A stretch of DNA of 64,000 nt from Anaeromyxobacter paludicola (GTDB lineage Bacteria > Myxococcota > Myxococcia > Myxococcales > Anaeromyxobacteraceae): assembly GCF_023169965.1 (NCBI RefSeq), contig NZ_AP025592.1:124001-188000 (forward strand), in the 5' to 3' direction. The position numbers and the translations under genes are program-made. Numbering within the stretch: the first letter of the stretch is position 1; every line of letters begins with the position of its first letter. This document shows positions 1 through 11,095 of the stretch, in pieces. The notes below the pieces were generated by a model. It was not told the DNA's origin, ran no database searches, and saw only the letters and a list, made by a program, of their open reading frames with translations.

Positions 1-1978
1 TGGTGTGGAACGGGGTCCAGTCGGCGCCGGTGTAGTCGAACCGGGCGTCGGGGGAGAAGCTCTCGTTCGAGAAGGCGGCCGCGGTGGTGAAATCGGCCAT
101 GGCCGACTCGAAAGTCGCGCCGAGCGCGTTGGCGAGGTTGGACTTGCCGGAGAGGAGGTTCCCCGCCGCGGGATCGCCGGAGAGGGCCGTGAGGAGCGAG
201 GTGGACTTCCGGTCGGTCAGGTAGCGAAGGAAGGAGTGGACGCCCTCGTAGTTGCCGATGGGATCGCTCTGCCAGGTGGTCATGCTGGCGGTCGCGTAGC
301 CCATGAACCCGCTCGAGGGGGCGAGCGCCAGGTACTGCCTCGGCGAGGTCACGCTCCCGTGCCAGCCGAACCCAGCCTCGTCCTCCGCCACCTTCGACAG
401 GGCCTCGTTGAGCCAGGTCTCCTCGTATCCGCAGGTGTTCGCGGGAAGCAGGCAGTGCAGGTTGAAGCTGATGAGGTGCTGGAACTCGTGCGCCAGCGTG
501 GACGGGATCACCTGGGTCATCGAGTAGGTCGTGGTGAAGTTGGCCGTGGCGAGGTTCGTCGGCGTGTTCATGACGAACATGTCGGCGCCGTTCGAGCCCC
601 GGTACGGGAAGGCGAGGGCGTTCCCGGAGGTGCAGGCCGGCGCGCCCGTGGTGCCGCAGTTGCAGCCGGGGCTCGTGTCCGGGCCGAAGAGGTTGCCGGC
701 CCAGTAGTAGCCTGCCGTGATGGCGCCGTTCGAGAGCCCGCCCACCTTCCCGGTGAAGAGGATGATGAGCTTGCCGTTCCCGTCCACGTCGCTCGGCGGG
801 CCGAAGATCTGCGTGTCGGCCGGGTAGATCTGGCTCTCCCAGGCGTTCGCCAGGTTCTGCCAGTCGGTGGTCTGGAACTGCGCCTGGTCCGCGGCGTCCA
901 CGTAGAAGAGGGCGTGCGCGGTCTGCCACGCGAGCGGGGCGGAGATGCGGTTGAAGGTGGCGCCCGCGCCGGGCGTGCCGTTCTGCGCGACGCAGAAGGA
1001 CCCGGGGTTGGCGGGGGCGGTGAGGGCCTGCGACGCCGCGCCGAGCCCGCCCGTCCGCTTGGCCGCGCGGATCGCCGGCGCGAGCGCCGCCTCGCCGTCG
1101 CGGAGCGCCGCCTCGCCCGTGCTGGTCGCCGGCCCGAGGTCGGCGCCGGCGAGCGAGAGCGCCGAGGCGGCCGGCGCGAGCGTGGAGGCGATCGCCGCGG
1201 TGTTGGCCACCGTCACCGTGGCCGGGGCGTTGTCGGCGGCGTTGGCGCCGGTGTTGAGGAGGATGACCATGGCCGACTGACCGGCGGGGACGGAGAGGGC
1301 GAGCGAGCCCGACGTCCAGTCGGACGGCGCCTTGTAGGTCCAGTTCGGGAGCGAGACCGGGCCGCTCGGGATCACGGTCACGGTCGCCGAGTCGCTGAGC
1401 GAGCCCGCGGTGGCGGTGACCACCGCCGAGGCGGCCTGGAGGACCGAGCTCGGCGGGGTCCAGGTGACGCTGGCGCCGGTGGTCGCCGAGAGCGACCCGA
1501 GGCCGGGCGGGTTGAGGGCCCAGGTCACCGGGCCGGCCGCCCCGCCGGCGAGGACCGCCGTGAACGCGACCGGGGAGCCGCCGCCCACGGCGCTGGCGCT
1601 GTGCGGGCTCACGGTCAGGCTCGGCCCGGCGGACGGCTTGGGGCTCACGGTAATCGCGACCGTGGCGGTCTTCCCGGCCGCCGAGGCGGTCAGCACCTCG
1701 GACCGGGTCGCCGAGACGGCGGAGGGCGGCGTGTAGAACACGGTGCTGCCGGTGCTGGGGCTGATGCTGCCCGCCGCGCCCGACGAGAGGCTCCAGGTCA
1801 CCGTGCCGGAGGCGCCGACCAGGTTCGCGGTCACGCCGACGGCGGCGGCGCCGGCCTGGACCGAGATGGTCGCCGGGTCCACGCTGAGAGTGGGGTCGCT
1901 GGAGCCGCTCCCGCCCCCGCCGCACCCCAGCGCGGCGAAGAGGAGGGCGAGGGGGAGGACGAGGCGGGTCTTGTTCAT
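1..1978 (-). CDS. Lipoprotein metallopeptidase, M30 (hyicolysin)-like, partial at left edge
   Basis: The frame is open from the ATG at 1978 to the window edge, so the C terminus is missing; 659 codons are visible. A lipoprotein signal is clear (basic start, hydrophobic core, A-L-G-C with Cys19), followed by a Gly/Ser linker and two Ig-like repeats at about residues 28-113 and 118-205. A zinc motif HEFQH lies at residues 497-501 (bases 476-490), with WLNE at 522-525. That pairing matches gluzincin-type M30 peptidases. Inference: a cell-surface or secreted protease anchored by lipid. Family assignment rests on the motif pair alone; another HExxH family is possible. It stands alone on the minus strand, 14 bases downstream of glnS. 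Confidence 0.72.
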   Translation of the reverse strand, partial: MNKTRLVLPLALLFAALGCGGGGSGSSDPTLSVDPATISVQAGAAAVGVTANLVGASGTVTWSLSSGAAGSISPSTGSTVFYTPPSAVSATRSEVLTASAAGKTATVAITVSPKPSAGPSLTVSPHSASAVGGGSPVAFTAVLAGGAAGPVTWALNPPGLGSLSATTGASVTWTPPSSVLQAASAVVTATAGSLSDSATVTVIPSGPVSLPNWTYKAPSDWTSGSLALSVPAGQSAMVILLNTGANAADNAPATVTVANTAAIASTLAPAASALSLAGADLGPATSTGEAALRDGEAALAPAIRAAKRTGGLGAASQALTAPANPGSFCVAQNGTPGAGATFNRISAPLAWQTAHALFYVDAADQAQFQTTDWQNLANAWESQIYPADTQIFGPPSDVDGNGKLIILFTGKVGGLSNGAITAGYYWAGNLFGPDTSPGCNCGTTGAPACTSGNALAFPYRGSNGADMFVMNTPTNLATANFTTTYSMTQVIPSTLAHEFQHLISFNLHCLLPANTCGYEETWLNEALSKVAEDEAGFGWHGSVTSPRQYLALAPSSGFMGYATASMTTWQSDPIGNYEGVHSFLRYLTDRKSTSLLTALSGDPAAGNLLSGKSNLANALGATFESAMADFTTAAAFSNESFSPDARFDYTGADWTPFHT

Positions 1979-1992
1979 GATCGGTCGCGATC

Positions 1993-4293
<2,301 letters not shown>

Positions 4294-4341
4294 CCTCGCC
4301 GTGTATCGCAGCCCGCCCGCCCCCGCAAGGTGCGGCGGGCG

Positions 4342-5757
4342 TCACGGAATGTGCTTCAGCGCCTCGTCGAGCCGGGCCAGGGTCTCCGCCCGGCCGAGGA
4401 TCTGGACCACGTCGTAGATGCCGGGGGAGGCGGTGCCGCCGGTGAGCGCCACCCGGACCGGCTGGGCCACCTTGCCCACCCCGAGCCCGCGGCTCTCGGC
4501 CGCCTCGTGGAAGAGCTTCTCCAGCGCCGGCGTCTCGAGCGCCTGCATCGCCGCCACGCCGTCGCGGACCGCCTGGAGCAGCGGCTTCGAGGCCGGCACG
4601 AGGAACTTGTCCCTGGCCTTCGGGTCGAGCGCGATGGGGGCGTAGAAGTAGCGGAACTGGCTCGCGTACTCGGAGAGGGTGCGGGCGCGCTCCTGGGCCA
4701 CGGTGACCACGTGGAGCAGCTTCGCGTCGTCCTCGGCCGGCAGGCCGGCGGCGCGGAAGTGGGGGAGGGCGCGCCTCGCGAGCTCGGGCGGGGCGAGCCG
4801 CTTCAGCCACTCGTGGTTCACCCACTGCATCTTCTCGGGGTTGAACACGCCGGCGGTGGCGCCCACGTCCTTCATGTCGAAGAGCTGGATCATCTCCTGG
4901 AGCGAGAAGAGCTCCTGGTCGCCGTGCGACCAGCCGAGCCGCACGAGGTAGTTCACCACCGCCTCGGGCAGGTAGCCCATGTCGCGGTACGCGGTGACGC
5001 TGGTGGCGCCGTGCCGCTTCGAGAGCCGGGTCTTGTCGGCGCCCAGGATCATCGGGAAGTGGGCGAACACCGGCACGTCGTACCCGAGCGCCTGGTACAT
5101 GAGGATCTGGCGGGCGGTGTTGTTCACGTGGTCGTCGCCGCGGCCGACGAGCGTGATCTTCATCGTCACGTCGTCCACCACCACGCCGAAGTTGTAGAGC
5201 GGGATCCCGTCGCCGCGGAGGATGACCTCGTCCTGCAGCGTGTCGTGCGGGGTGGAGATGGTCCCCTTCACGAGGTCGTCCCAGGAGGTCGAGCCGGTCT
5301 CCGGGACCCGGAAGCGGATCACGTGCCGCTTCGAGGGGTCGTAGGGCTTCTCCCGGCAGGTGCCCGGGTACTTGAACTGCCGCTTCTCGGCCTCGGCCTG
5401 CTTGCGCTGGACCTCGAGCTCCTCCTTGGTGCAGTAGCAGGCGTAGGCCTTGCCCTCGCGGATGAGCTTCTCGGCCTGGGCCTTGTAGATGTCGAGCCGC
5501 TCGGTCTGGAAGTACGGCCCGTTCGGGCCGCCGACGTCGGGCCCCTCGTCCCAGTCGAGCCCCAGCCAGCGCATCCCGTCGAAGATCGCCTCCACCGCCT
5601 GCTGCGTGGACCGCTCCCGATCGGTGTCCTCGATCCGGAGCACGAAGGTGCCGCCGGTCCGGCGCGCCCAGAGCCAGTTGAAGAGGGCGGTGCGGGCGCC
5701 CCCGATGTGGAGGTATCCCGTGGGAGACGGGGCGAAGCGAACGCGCGGTTTGTCCAT
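4342..5757 (-). CDS. gltX: Glutamate--tRNA ligase
   Basis: Class I synthetase that attaches glutamate to tRNA-Glu. The signature PSPTGYLHIGG sits at residues 11-20, followed by RIEDTD at 41-46, GDDH at 207-210 and the KMSKS loop as RLSKR at 244-248. Length (471) is standard for bacterial GluRS. The C-terminal half is the usual helical anticodon-binding domain. Because GlnRS is encoded directly downstream, this enzyme need not serve tRNA-Gln, but discrimination cannot be read from the sequence. It is divergent from the secreted-protein gene at 5793 with only 35 bases between start codons, so the two promoters must overlap. Confidence 0.96.
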   Translation of the reverse strand: MDKPRVRFAPSPTGYLHIGGARTALFNWLWARRTGGTFVLRIEDTDRERSTQQAVEAIFDGMRWLGLDWDEGPDVGGPNGPYFQTERLDIYKAQAEKLIREGKAYACYCTKEELEVQRKQAEAEKRQFKYPGTCREKPYDPSKRHVIRFRVPETGSTSWDDLVKGTISTPHDTLQDEVILRGDGIPLYNFGVVVDDVTMKITLVGRGDDHVNNTARQILMYQALGYDVPVFAHFPMILGADKTRLSKRHGATSVTAYRDMGYLPEAVVNYLVRLGWSHGDQELFSLQEMIQLFDMKDVGATAGVFNPEKMQWVNHEWLKRLAPPELARRALPHFRAAGLPAEDDAKLLHVVTVAQERARTLSEYASQFRYFYAPIALDPKARDKFLVPASKPLLQAVRDGVAAMQALETPALEKLFHEAAESRGLGVGKVAQPVRVALTGGTASPGIYDVVQILGRAETLARLDEALKHIP

Positions 5758-5780
5758 GGCGGGCGAAAGCTAGCACAGAG

Positions 5781-5786
5781 TAGGAT
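5781..5786 (+). promoter_or_regulatory. Possible -10 element (TAGGAT) for the gene at 5793
   Basis: TAGGAT ends 6 bases before the ATG at 5793, the distance expected for a leaderless transcript. No convincing -35 lies at 16-18 bp; the nearest TTG is at 5750. Weak by itself; it is listed because similar elements occur upstream of other genes here. Confidence 0.3.
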
Positions 5787-5792
5787 TATGGG

Positions 5793-6299
5793 ATGCGCAA
5801 CTGGCTCGTCGCGCTCGGCGTCCTCCTCGCGGTGCCCGCGCTCGGCGCGGTCGCCGTCCAGCAGAGCGTGGAGTCGCTCGCCCGCGGCTCGGACGCGGTG
5901 GTCCGGGGCACGGTGACGAAGCGGAGCGCCCACTGGGAAGGCGGGCGCATCTTCACCGACGTCGAGGTGCAGGTCGCCGAGGTCTGGCGCGGCCGCACGC
6001 CGGCGAAGGTCACGGTGAGCGTGCCCGGCGGCGAGGTCGGGAAGCTCGGGCAGTGGGTGCCCGGGGCGCCCTCCTTCGCCGACGCGGAGGACGTGGCGCT
6101 CTTCCTCACCCGGGGAGCGGGGGCGGGGCGCTACGGCGTGACCGGGCTCGCGCTCGGCAAGTTCTCGCTCGCCGGGCAGACGGCGAAGCCGAACCTCGCC
6201 GGGATGGAGACCCTGGCCCAGCCGCTCGCCGCCGGCGAGCGCGGCGCGGAGCCGATGCCGCTCGCGGAGCTCCGCCGCCGGGTGAAGGAGGCGCGGTGA
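5793..6299 (+). CDS. Small secreted protein of unknown function
   Basis: 168 residues with a clear N-terminal signal peptide (MRNWLVALGVLLAVPALGAVA). The mature part reads as one beta-rich domain: a V-x-G-T-V strand, then a region with VAEVWRG, then a Gly-rich stretch. I do not recognise a named family. Its stop overlaps the GTG start of the metalloprotease by 4 bases, so the two are translationally coupled. It may be that protease's chaperone, inhibitor or partner (inference from position only). It has no Cys-containing C-terminal sorting motif itself. Confidence 0.8.
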   Translation: MRNWLVALGVLLAVPALGAVAVQQSVESLARGSDAVVRGTVTKRSAHWEGGRIFTDVEVQVAEVWRGRTPAKVTVSVPGGEVGKLGQWVPGAPSFADAEDVALFLTRGAGAGRYGVTGLALGKFSLAGQTAKPNLAGMETLAQPLAAGERGAEPMPLAELRRRVKEAR

Positions 6300-7459
6300 C
6301 CGCCCGGGCCCTGCTGGCGGCGCTCGTGGCCCTGGCGCTCGCCCCGGCCGCCCGGGGCGCAGAGCCGGCCTCCCTCGGCGCGGTGCGCGCCGCCATGCCG
6401 GCGTGGGGACAGGCCACCCGGCTCGGCGCCTCGAGCCCCTGCACCTCGGCCGGGATCGTGGACGGCGGCGACAGCGCCAGCCTCGAGACCGGCTTCTTCC
6501 AGGGCGAGCCCGGCGCGCCCGCCAACGCGAACCTCATCGTCTGGCGCGACCGGCTCTGCAGCGCGGTGGTGCCGAGCAACGACGCCTGCCACCAGGCGGA
6601 CAGCTGCTCCAGCGGCACCTACTGCCAGAGCTGCGCGTCGAAGTACGGCTGCTGGGACGACAGCCGCAGCACCAAGATCATCGCCCTCACCACGGTCACC
6701 TACAGCACCGGCACGGGCGAGATCTTCGACGCCGACATGGAGCTCTACGGCTGGAACGGCGCCTCGGGCTCGCTCTCGAGCCCCACCAACCCGGGCGGCA
6801 ACCTCGACGGCTGGTACTTCACCTGCCAGGACGCGCCCGGGGGGACGGGCGTCATCCCGGCCGCCTGCGCCCCCGGCGATCCGAGCCCGGCCGCGACCTG
6901 CGTCTGCACCGACTACGGCCAGGCGAACTGCCTGTTCATCGACGTCCAGAACACCGTGACCCACGAGCTCGGCCACGTGCTCGGCCTCGACCACCCGCCG
7001 CTCGCGGGCGCGACCATGTCGGCCACCGCGACGCCGGGCGAGACGAGCAAGCGGGTCCTCGCGGCGAGCGACGTGGCCGGCATCTGCACCGCCTACCCGG
7101 CGAGCTACACGCCGTCCGACGCCTGCGTGAAGACCGGCACCGCCGGCAGCGCCGGCGCCCCGGACGGCAACTGGAAGCGCACCACCAGCGCCTCCACCGG
7201 CTGCGCGCTCTGGTGGCGCAACCCCCAGGTCACCATGACCCTCAACCGCTACGGCGCGGGCCCCTCCTGCGGCGACCCCGCCCAGCCGGCGCCGGCGCAG
7301 ACTGGCCAGGGGACGAAGAGCTCCGGCGGCTGCGCCACCACCGGGTCTCCGACGACCCTCGCCGCCCTGCTGCTCGGGGCCCTGGCGCTGCGCCTCTCGC
7401 GCCGCCGCGCGGCGGCCCGGGTGATCGTTTCCTCGACAAGATCCCCCGGACCGCTATAA
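6296..7459 (+). CDS. Matrixin-like (M10-type) metalloprotease with MYXO-CTERM-like sorting tail
   Basis: 387 residues from the GTG at 6296, which overlaps the preceding TGA; this start leaves a good signal peptide (about 20 residues ending ARG-A). The zinc motif HELGHVLGLDH has ligands H223, H227 and H233 with catalytic E224, followed by a Met-turn-like A-T-M-S, as in matrixins and other metzincins. The protein is rich in Cys (likely disulfides). The C terminus has the tripartite form of a sorting signal: Gly-Gly-Cys (C346), then a hydrophobic segment at about 354-366, then RLSRRR at about 366-371. Myxococcota MYXO-CTERM signals have this layout, with an invariant Cys as the presumed processing and lipidation site. 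About 16 residues run on past the Arg cluster, longer than usual. The CPBP protease two genes downstream is a candidate processing enzyme. Confidence 0.85.
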   Translation: MTARALLAALVALALAPAARGAEPASLGAVRAAMPAWGQATRLGASSPCTSAGIVDGGDSASLETGFFQGEPGAPANANLIVWRDRLCSAVVPSNDACHQADSCSSGTYCQSCASKYGCWDDSRSTKIIALTTVTYSTGTGEIFDADMELYGWNGASGSLSSPTNPGGNLDGWYFTCQDAPGGTGVIPAACAPGDPSPAATCVCTDYGQANCLFIDVQNTVTHELGHVLGLDHPPLAGATMSATATPGETSKRVLAASDVAGICTAYPASYTPSDACVKTGTAGSAGAPDGNWKRTTSASTGCALWWRNPQVTMTLNRYGAGPSCGDPAQPAPAQTGQGTKSSGGCATTGSPTTLAALLLGALALRLSRRRAAARVIVSSTRSPGPL

Positions 7460-7470
7460 ACGGACACTCC

Positions 7471-7860
7471 ATGGGGAAGAGGAAGACCGTCCTCATCGTG
7501 GACGACTCGCCCGCCATCCTCGACGCGCTCTCCGCCGCGTTCGAGGACGCCGGCTACGACGTGGGCGAGGCCCGCGACGGCGAGGAGGTCTTCCGCAAGA
7601 TGGCGGCGCTCGACCCGGACGCGCTGCTCCTCGACATCTACATGCCCAAGATCAACGGCACCGACGTGTGCCGGCTGGTCAAGGCGCACCCCCACTGGAA
7701 GAAGACCTACCTCGTGCTCATGAGCTCGCGCCTGTCCGACAAGGAGCTCGCCGACTACCGGCGGCTCGGCGCGGACGTGGTCCTGCGCAAGCCCTTCGAC
7801 CCCGCCGAGGTGGTCGCGGCGGTCGGCGAGGCCATCGGCGCTCCGGAGCCGGCAGCCTGA
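7471..7860 (+). CDS. Stand-alone response-regulator receiver domain
   Basis: 129 residues comprising only a CheY-like receiver domain. The acidic pair DD is at 11-12, the phosphoacceptor Asp at about 55 (in LLLDIYMPK), and the conserved Lys lies in LRKPFDP near the end. There is no DNA-binding or enzymatic output domain, so it must act by protein contact. No histidine kinase is adjacent. It starts 11 bases after the metalloprotease gene and is followed 19 bases later by the CPBP protease, so it probably belongs to the same transcript. Confidence 0.9.
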   Translation: MGKRKTVLIVDDSPAILDALSAAFEDAGYDVGEARDGEEVFRKMAALDPDALLLDIYMPKINGTDVCRLVKAHPHWKKTYLVLMSSRLSDKELADYRRLGADVVLRKPFDPAEVVAAVGEAIGAPEPAA

Positions 7861-7879
7861 TCCACGGCCGGCCGTCGCC

Positions 7880-8650
7880 GTGAGCATCGACTTCGCAGCC
7901 GCCGATCCCAGCGCCGCCCGGCGCGAGCTGCTCGCGACCTGGGCCAAGGTCGTCGCCATGCTGGCGGTGGGCTGGCAGCTCTTCCGGCTCGATCCGACCG
8001 GGCTGCTGCGCGGCAACGCCGCCGGGCTCGCCGCCTTCCTCTTCATCTGGTACCCGGACCACAAGCTCCACCACCGCGGCGAGCGCTGGCCGGACCACGG
8101 CTTCCCGTGGTGGGGGCTCGGCGACCGGCGCACCTGGCGCGCCTGGGCCCGCGGCGTGGCGCTCGCCTTCGCCCTGGCCGTGCTGGTGTTCCCGGTCTTC
8201 TTCGCCGGGTTCTGGACCTACGGCTGGCTGCTCCCGAAGCTCCCCGAGGCGCTCACCCGGATCGTCGGCCCCTACTACCTGCCGGCCGCGTTCCACCTGC
8301 GGCTGCCGGAGCGGCCGCTGCTCCTCGTCCTGAACCAGTTCCTGGTGGTGGCCCTCCCCGAGGAGCTCTTCTACCGGGGGTGGATGCAGTCCACCTTCGC
8401 GGCCAGCCACCCCCAGCGCGGGCGGGTGGTCTTCGGCGCGCGGCTCGGCTACGGCTTCGTCCTGACGCAGCTCCTCTTCGCGCTCGGGCACCTGGTCGTG
8501 CCGCAGCCGTGGCGGCTCGCCACCTTCTTCCCGGGGCTGGTGTTCGGCTGGCTCCGCGCCCGGACGGGCAACCTCGCCGCGCCCATCGCGTTCCACGCGT
8601 TCTCGAACATCTTCATCGCCGTGCTCGAGGCGATGTTCTACGGAGCCTGA
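7880..8650 (+). CDS. CPBP/Rce1-type glutamic intramembrane protease, candidate myxosortase
   Basis: 256 residues, GTG start, at least six hydrophobic segments. The CPBP (Abi, PF02517) motifs are intact: E161-E162 and R166 in EELFYR, F200xxxH204 in FALGH, and H239xxxN243 in HAFSN. These are the catalytic and ligand residues of Rce1-like glutamic endopeptidases. Families of this type are proposed to be the sorting enzymes (myxosortases) that cut MYXO-CTERM tails. A protease with such a tail is encoded just upstream, which makes that role plausible here. Other CPBP proteins have unrelated roles (CAAX-like processing, bacteriocin immunity), so the assignment is inference from context. It is followed by dgt after only 2 bases. 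Confidence 0.85.
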   Translation: MSIDFAAADPSAARRELLATWAKVVAMLAVGWQLFRLDPTGLLRGNAAGLAAFLFIWYPDHKLHHRGERWPDHGFPWWGLGDRRTWRAWARGVALAFALAVLVFPVFFAGFWTYGWLLPKLPEALTRIVGPYYLPAAFHLRLPERPLLLVLNQFLVVALPEELFYRGWMQSTFAASHPQRGRVVFGARLGYGFVLTQLLFALGHLVVPQPWRLATFFPGLVFGWLRARTGNLAAPIAFHAFSNIFIAVLEAMFYGA

Positions 8651-8652
8651 CC

Positions 8653-9702
8653 ATGCCGGGGACCATCCGCGAGATGCTGGAGGAGCTGGAGGAGCGGACG
8701 CTCCACCCGCGGGCCGCGCGCTCGGCCGCGAGCCGCGGCCGCGAGGCGCCCGAGCCGGAGGACGAGATGCGGCCGGTGTTCCAGCGCGACCGCGACCGGC
8801 TCCTGCACTGCAAGAGCTTCCGGCGGCTCAAGGGCAAGACGCAGGTGTTCCTCGCCCCGAAGGGCGACCACTACCGCACCCGGCTCACCCACACCCTCGA
8901 GGTCTCGCAGGTCGCCCGCTCCATCGCGCGGGCGCTGCGGCTCAACGAGATGCTGGTCGAGGCGATGGTGATGGGGCACGACCTCGGCCACACGCCCTTC
9001 GGCCACGCCGGCGAGCGGGTGCTGAACGAGCTCGTGCCCGGGGGCTTCCACCACTCCTCGCAGAGCCTGCGGGTGGTCGAGGTGCTCGAGCGCGACGGGC
9101 GCGGCCTCAACCTCACCGCCGAGGTGCGGGACGGCATCCTGCGCCACTCGAAGGGGCGCGGGCAGGTCCTCATGAAGGGCACCGGCGCGAAGGCGCTCAC
9201 GCTCGAGGCCGAGATCGTGCGGCTCGCCGACGTCATCGCCTACGTGAACCACGACCTCGACGACGCGGTGCGCGCCGGGCTGCTCTCGGAGGAGGAGGTC
9301 CCCGCCGACATCCGCCGGGTGGTGGGGGATCGGACCAGCTCGCGGCTCGCCGCCCTCATCGGCGACGTGGTGCGCGCCTCGGATCTCGACGGCGGCGGGC
9401 ACATCGAGATGAGCCCGGAGGTCCACGGGGCGCTGCTCGCCCTGCGCGACTTCCTCTACCGGCGCGTCTACGAGAACCCGGTGGTCCACGACGAGTTCGT
9501 GAAGGCGCAGCGGATCCTGCGCGACGTCTTCACCTGGTGCCGCGAGGACCCCGAGCGCTGCGCCATCCGGTTCGGCGTGGCGCCGCGCGACGGCGAGCCG
9601 CCGGAGCGGGCCATCACCGACTTCGTCTCGGGGATGACCGACCGCTTCGCGCTCGAGACCTGGGACGGGCTCTTCCGGCCGCGCCCCTGGGCCATCGTCT
9701 AG
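8653..9702 (+). CDS. dgt: Deoxyguanosinetriphosphate triphosphohydrolase-like HD protein
   Basis: 349 residues. The HD-domain metal motif is H (in RLTHTLEV), then HD in MGHDLGHTPFGH, with a later Asp in YVNHDLDD. The Q-R-D-R-D...H-C-K-S-F-R-R-L-K-G-K-T-Q-V-F block typical of the short dGTPase subfamily is present. It is predicted to hydrolyse dNTPs to nucleoside and triphosphate, controlling the dNTP pool. It begins 2 bases after the CPBP gene. Its TAG stop is interleaved with the stop of the convergent receiver-GAF gene in the tetranucleotide CTAG at 9699-9702. Confidence 0.92.
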   Translation: MPGTIREMLEELEERTLHPRAARSAASRGREAPEPEDEMRPVFQRDRDRLLHCKSFRRLKGKTQVFLAPKGDHYRTRLTHTLEVSQVARSIARALRLNEMLVEAMVMGHDLGHTPFGHAGERVLNELVPGGFHHSSQSLRVVEVLERDGRGLNLTAEVRDGILRHSKGRGQVLMKGTGAKALTLEAEIVRLADVIAYVNHDLDDAVRAGLLSEEEVPADIRRVVGDRTSSRLAALIGDVVRASDLDGGGHIEMSPEVHGALLALRDFLYRRVYENPVVHDEFVKAQRILRDVFTWCREDPERCAIRFGVAPRDGEPPERAITDFVSGMTDRFALETWDGLFRPRPWAIV

Positions 9703-11048
9703 CCGCGCTCGAGGGCCTCGAGCGGCGGCGCGAGGCCGGCGCTCCCGAGGCGCTGCTCCAGGTCACGCAGGAAGAGCTCCGGGCCGCTCACGCGCCAGGC
9801 GACGTCCACGCCCTCCACCCGCGCGCCCGGCCCGGGGCCGGACGCGGCGAGCGCGGCGGCCTCGGCCGCGGTGAGGCCCGGCGCGAGCACGCCGAGCCGC
9901 TGCAACCCGAGCCGTCCCAGGTGCGCGCGCGGGAAGAGCTGCTTCAGCCGCTCCGCGCCGGCCCGCAGGAACGCCGGCGAGAGGGCCACGGCCAGGAGCC
10001 CCAGCGGCGCCCGCCGCTCGGTGGCGCGCACCGACTCCACCTCGAGCGCCTGGGCGAAGGCCTCGCGGCCGAGCAGGTCGAGCTCCTCGTCGAGGTAGTC
10101 GAGGTAGCGGAAGCTGGCGGGCGGCGAGAGGGGGTGCCGGCGGCGCTCGCGCCAGTCGAGCTCGGCGACCACGCGCTTCGCGAGCACCCCGAGCAGCTCG
10201 AGGTCGAAGTAGCCGAACGCGCGCGGCTCGAAGTCGAGGATGCAGAGGGTCCCGAGCGCCTCGCCGATCCGGTTGAAGAGGGGCACGCCGGCGTAGAAGC
10301 GCAGGTGGACGTCGCGGACCAGCCGGTTGGCCGAGAAGAACGGATGCGCCGAGGCGTCGTGGACCACCAGCGCGGCGCGGGCGGCCACCGCGTGCGTGCA
10401 GAAGGAGTCCTCGCGCGGGGTGCCGCGGGCCTCCGCGAGCGGGCCGGTGAGGCCACAGAACGCGTGCCAGTACTGCCGGTCGGCGGTGACGATCGAGACC
10501 AGGCAGACGGGGACGTCGAAGAGCCGCGCCACCCGCTCGCTGAACCGCTGCAGGGCGTCGGTGGGCGCCGGCTCGTCGAGACGCAGGGAGAAGATCTCGC
10601 GGAGCCGGGCGCTCTCGTCGGGCGGGGCCGCGGCGGTCGGGGCCGCCGGCGCGCCGCTCGCCCCCGCGCCCCGCCCGGCCGCGGCGCAGAGCCGCGTCAC
10701 CCGGGCGACGAGCGCGTCGGCGTCGTAGGGCTTCGAGAGGACGTCGGCCGCCCCGGCGGCCCTGGCGCGCGCCAGGAAGCCGTCGAAGGCCGACACCGCC
10801 AGCACCGGCGCCCGCGGTCCGGGTCGCGCGGCGTACTCGGCCATGAAGCCGAAGCCGTCGAGCTCCGGCATCATGAGGTCGGTGACGATGACGTCGGGGC
10901 GCGTCCGCGCGAGCACCGAGAGCGCCTGCCGGCCGTCCCGGGCCGTCACCGTGGCGAACACCTCGAGCTCCAGGATCTCGGCCGCCAGGGCCGCGAGATC
11001 CGGCTCGTCGTCCACCACCAGCACCAGCTTCCGGTCGGCAGGGCTCAT
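9699..11048 (-). CDS. Receiver-GAF signalling protein
   Basis: 449 residues. Residues 8-120 are a receiver domain with phosphoacceptor D57 (in VTDLMMPELDG) and K106 in LSKPYD. A Pro/Ala-rich linker (about 125-145) leads to a GAF domain at about 155-300 (RVARLFDVPVCLVSIV, FCTHAV and ALGTLCILD patterns). The last ~140 residues, which include a YLDYLDEELDLLGREAF segment, are not assigned. There is no kinase, GGDEF or HTH domain. The ATG at 11048 is chosen because it directly precedes the receiver fold. It lies 47 bases downstream of the amidotransferase-like gene on the same strand and probably shares its transcript. GAF domains of this PAS/GAF-kinase type bind small ligands; the ligand is unknown. 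Confidence 0.85.
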   Translation of the reverse strand: MSPADRKLVLVVDDEPDLAALAAEILELEVFATVTARDGRQALSVLARTRPDVIVTDLMMPELDGFGFMAEYAARPGPRAPVLAVSAFDGFLARARAAGAADVLSKPYDADALVARVTRLCAAAGRGAGASGAPAAPTAAAPPDESARLREIFSLRLDEPAPTDALQRFSERVARLFDVPVCLVSIVTADRQYWHAFCGLTGPLAEARGTPREDSFCTHAVAARAALVVHDASAHPFFSANRLVRDVHLRFYAGVPLFNRIGEALGTLCILDFEPRAFGYFDLELLGVLAKRVVAELDWRERRRHPLSPPASFRYLDYLDEELDLLGREAFAQALEVESVRATERRAPLGLLAVALSPAFLRAGAERLKQLFPRAHLGRLGLQRLGVLAPGLTAAEAAALAASGPGPGARVEGVDVAWRVSGPELFLRDLEQRLGSAGLAPPLEALERG

Positions 11049-11095
11049 GCGCGGTTCCCATCGGGGAGGAGCGTCGCCCGCAGCGGCGGGGCCGC

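Noticed and set aside
7471..7860. The receiver domain as the N-terminal part of a longer regulator split by a frameshift
   Set aside because: The domain is complete and ends with a normal Ala/Pro tail; the next gene is a clear CPBP membrane protein with its own start.
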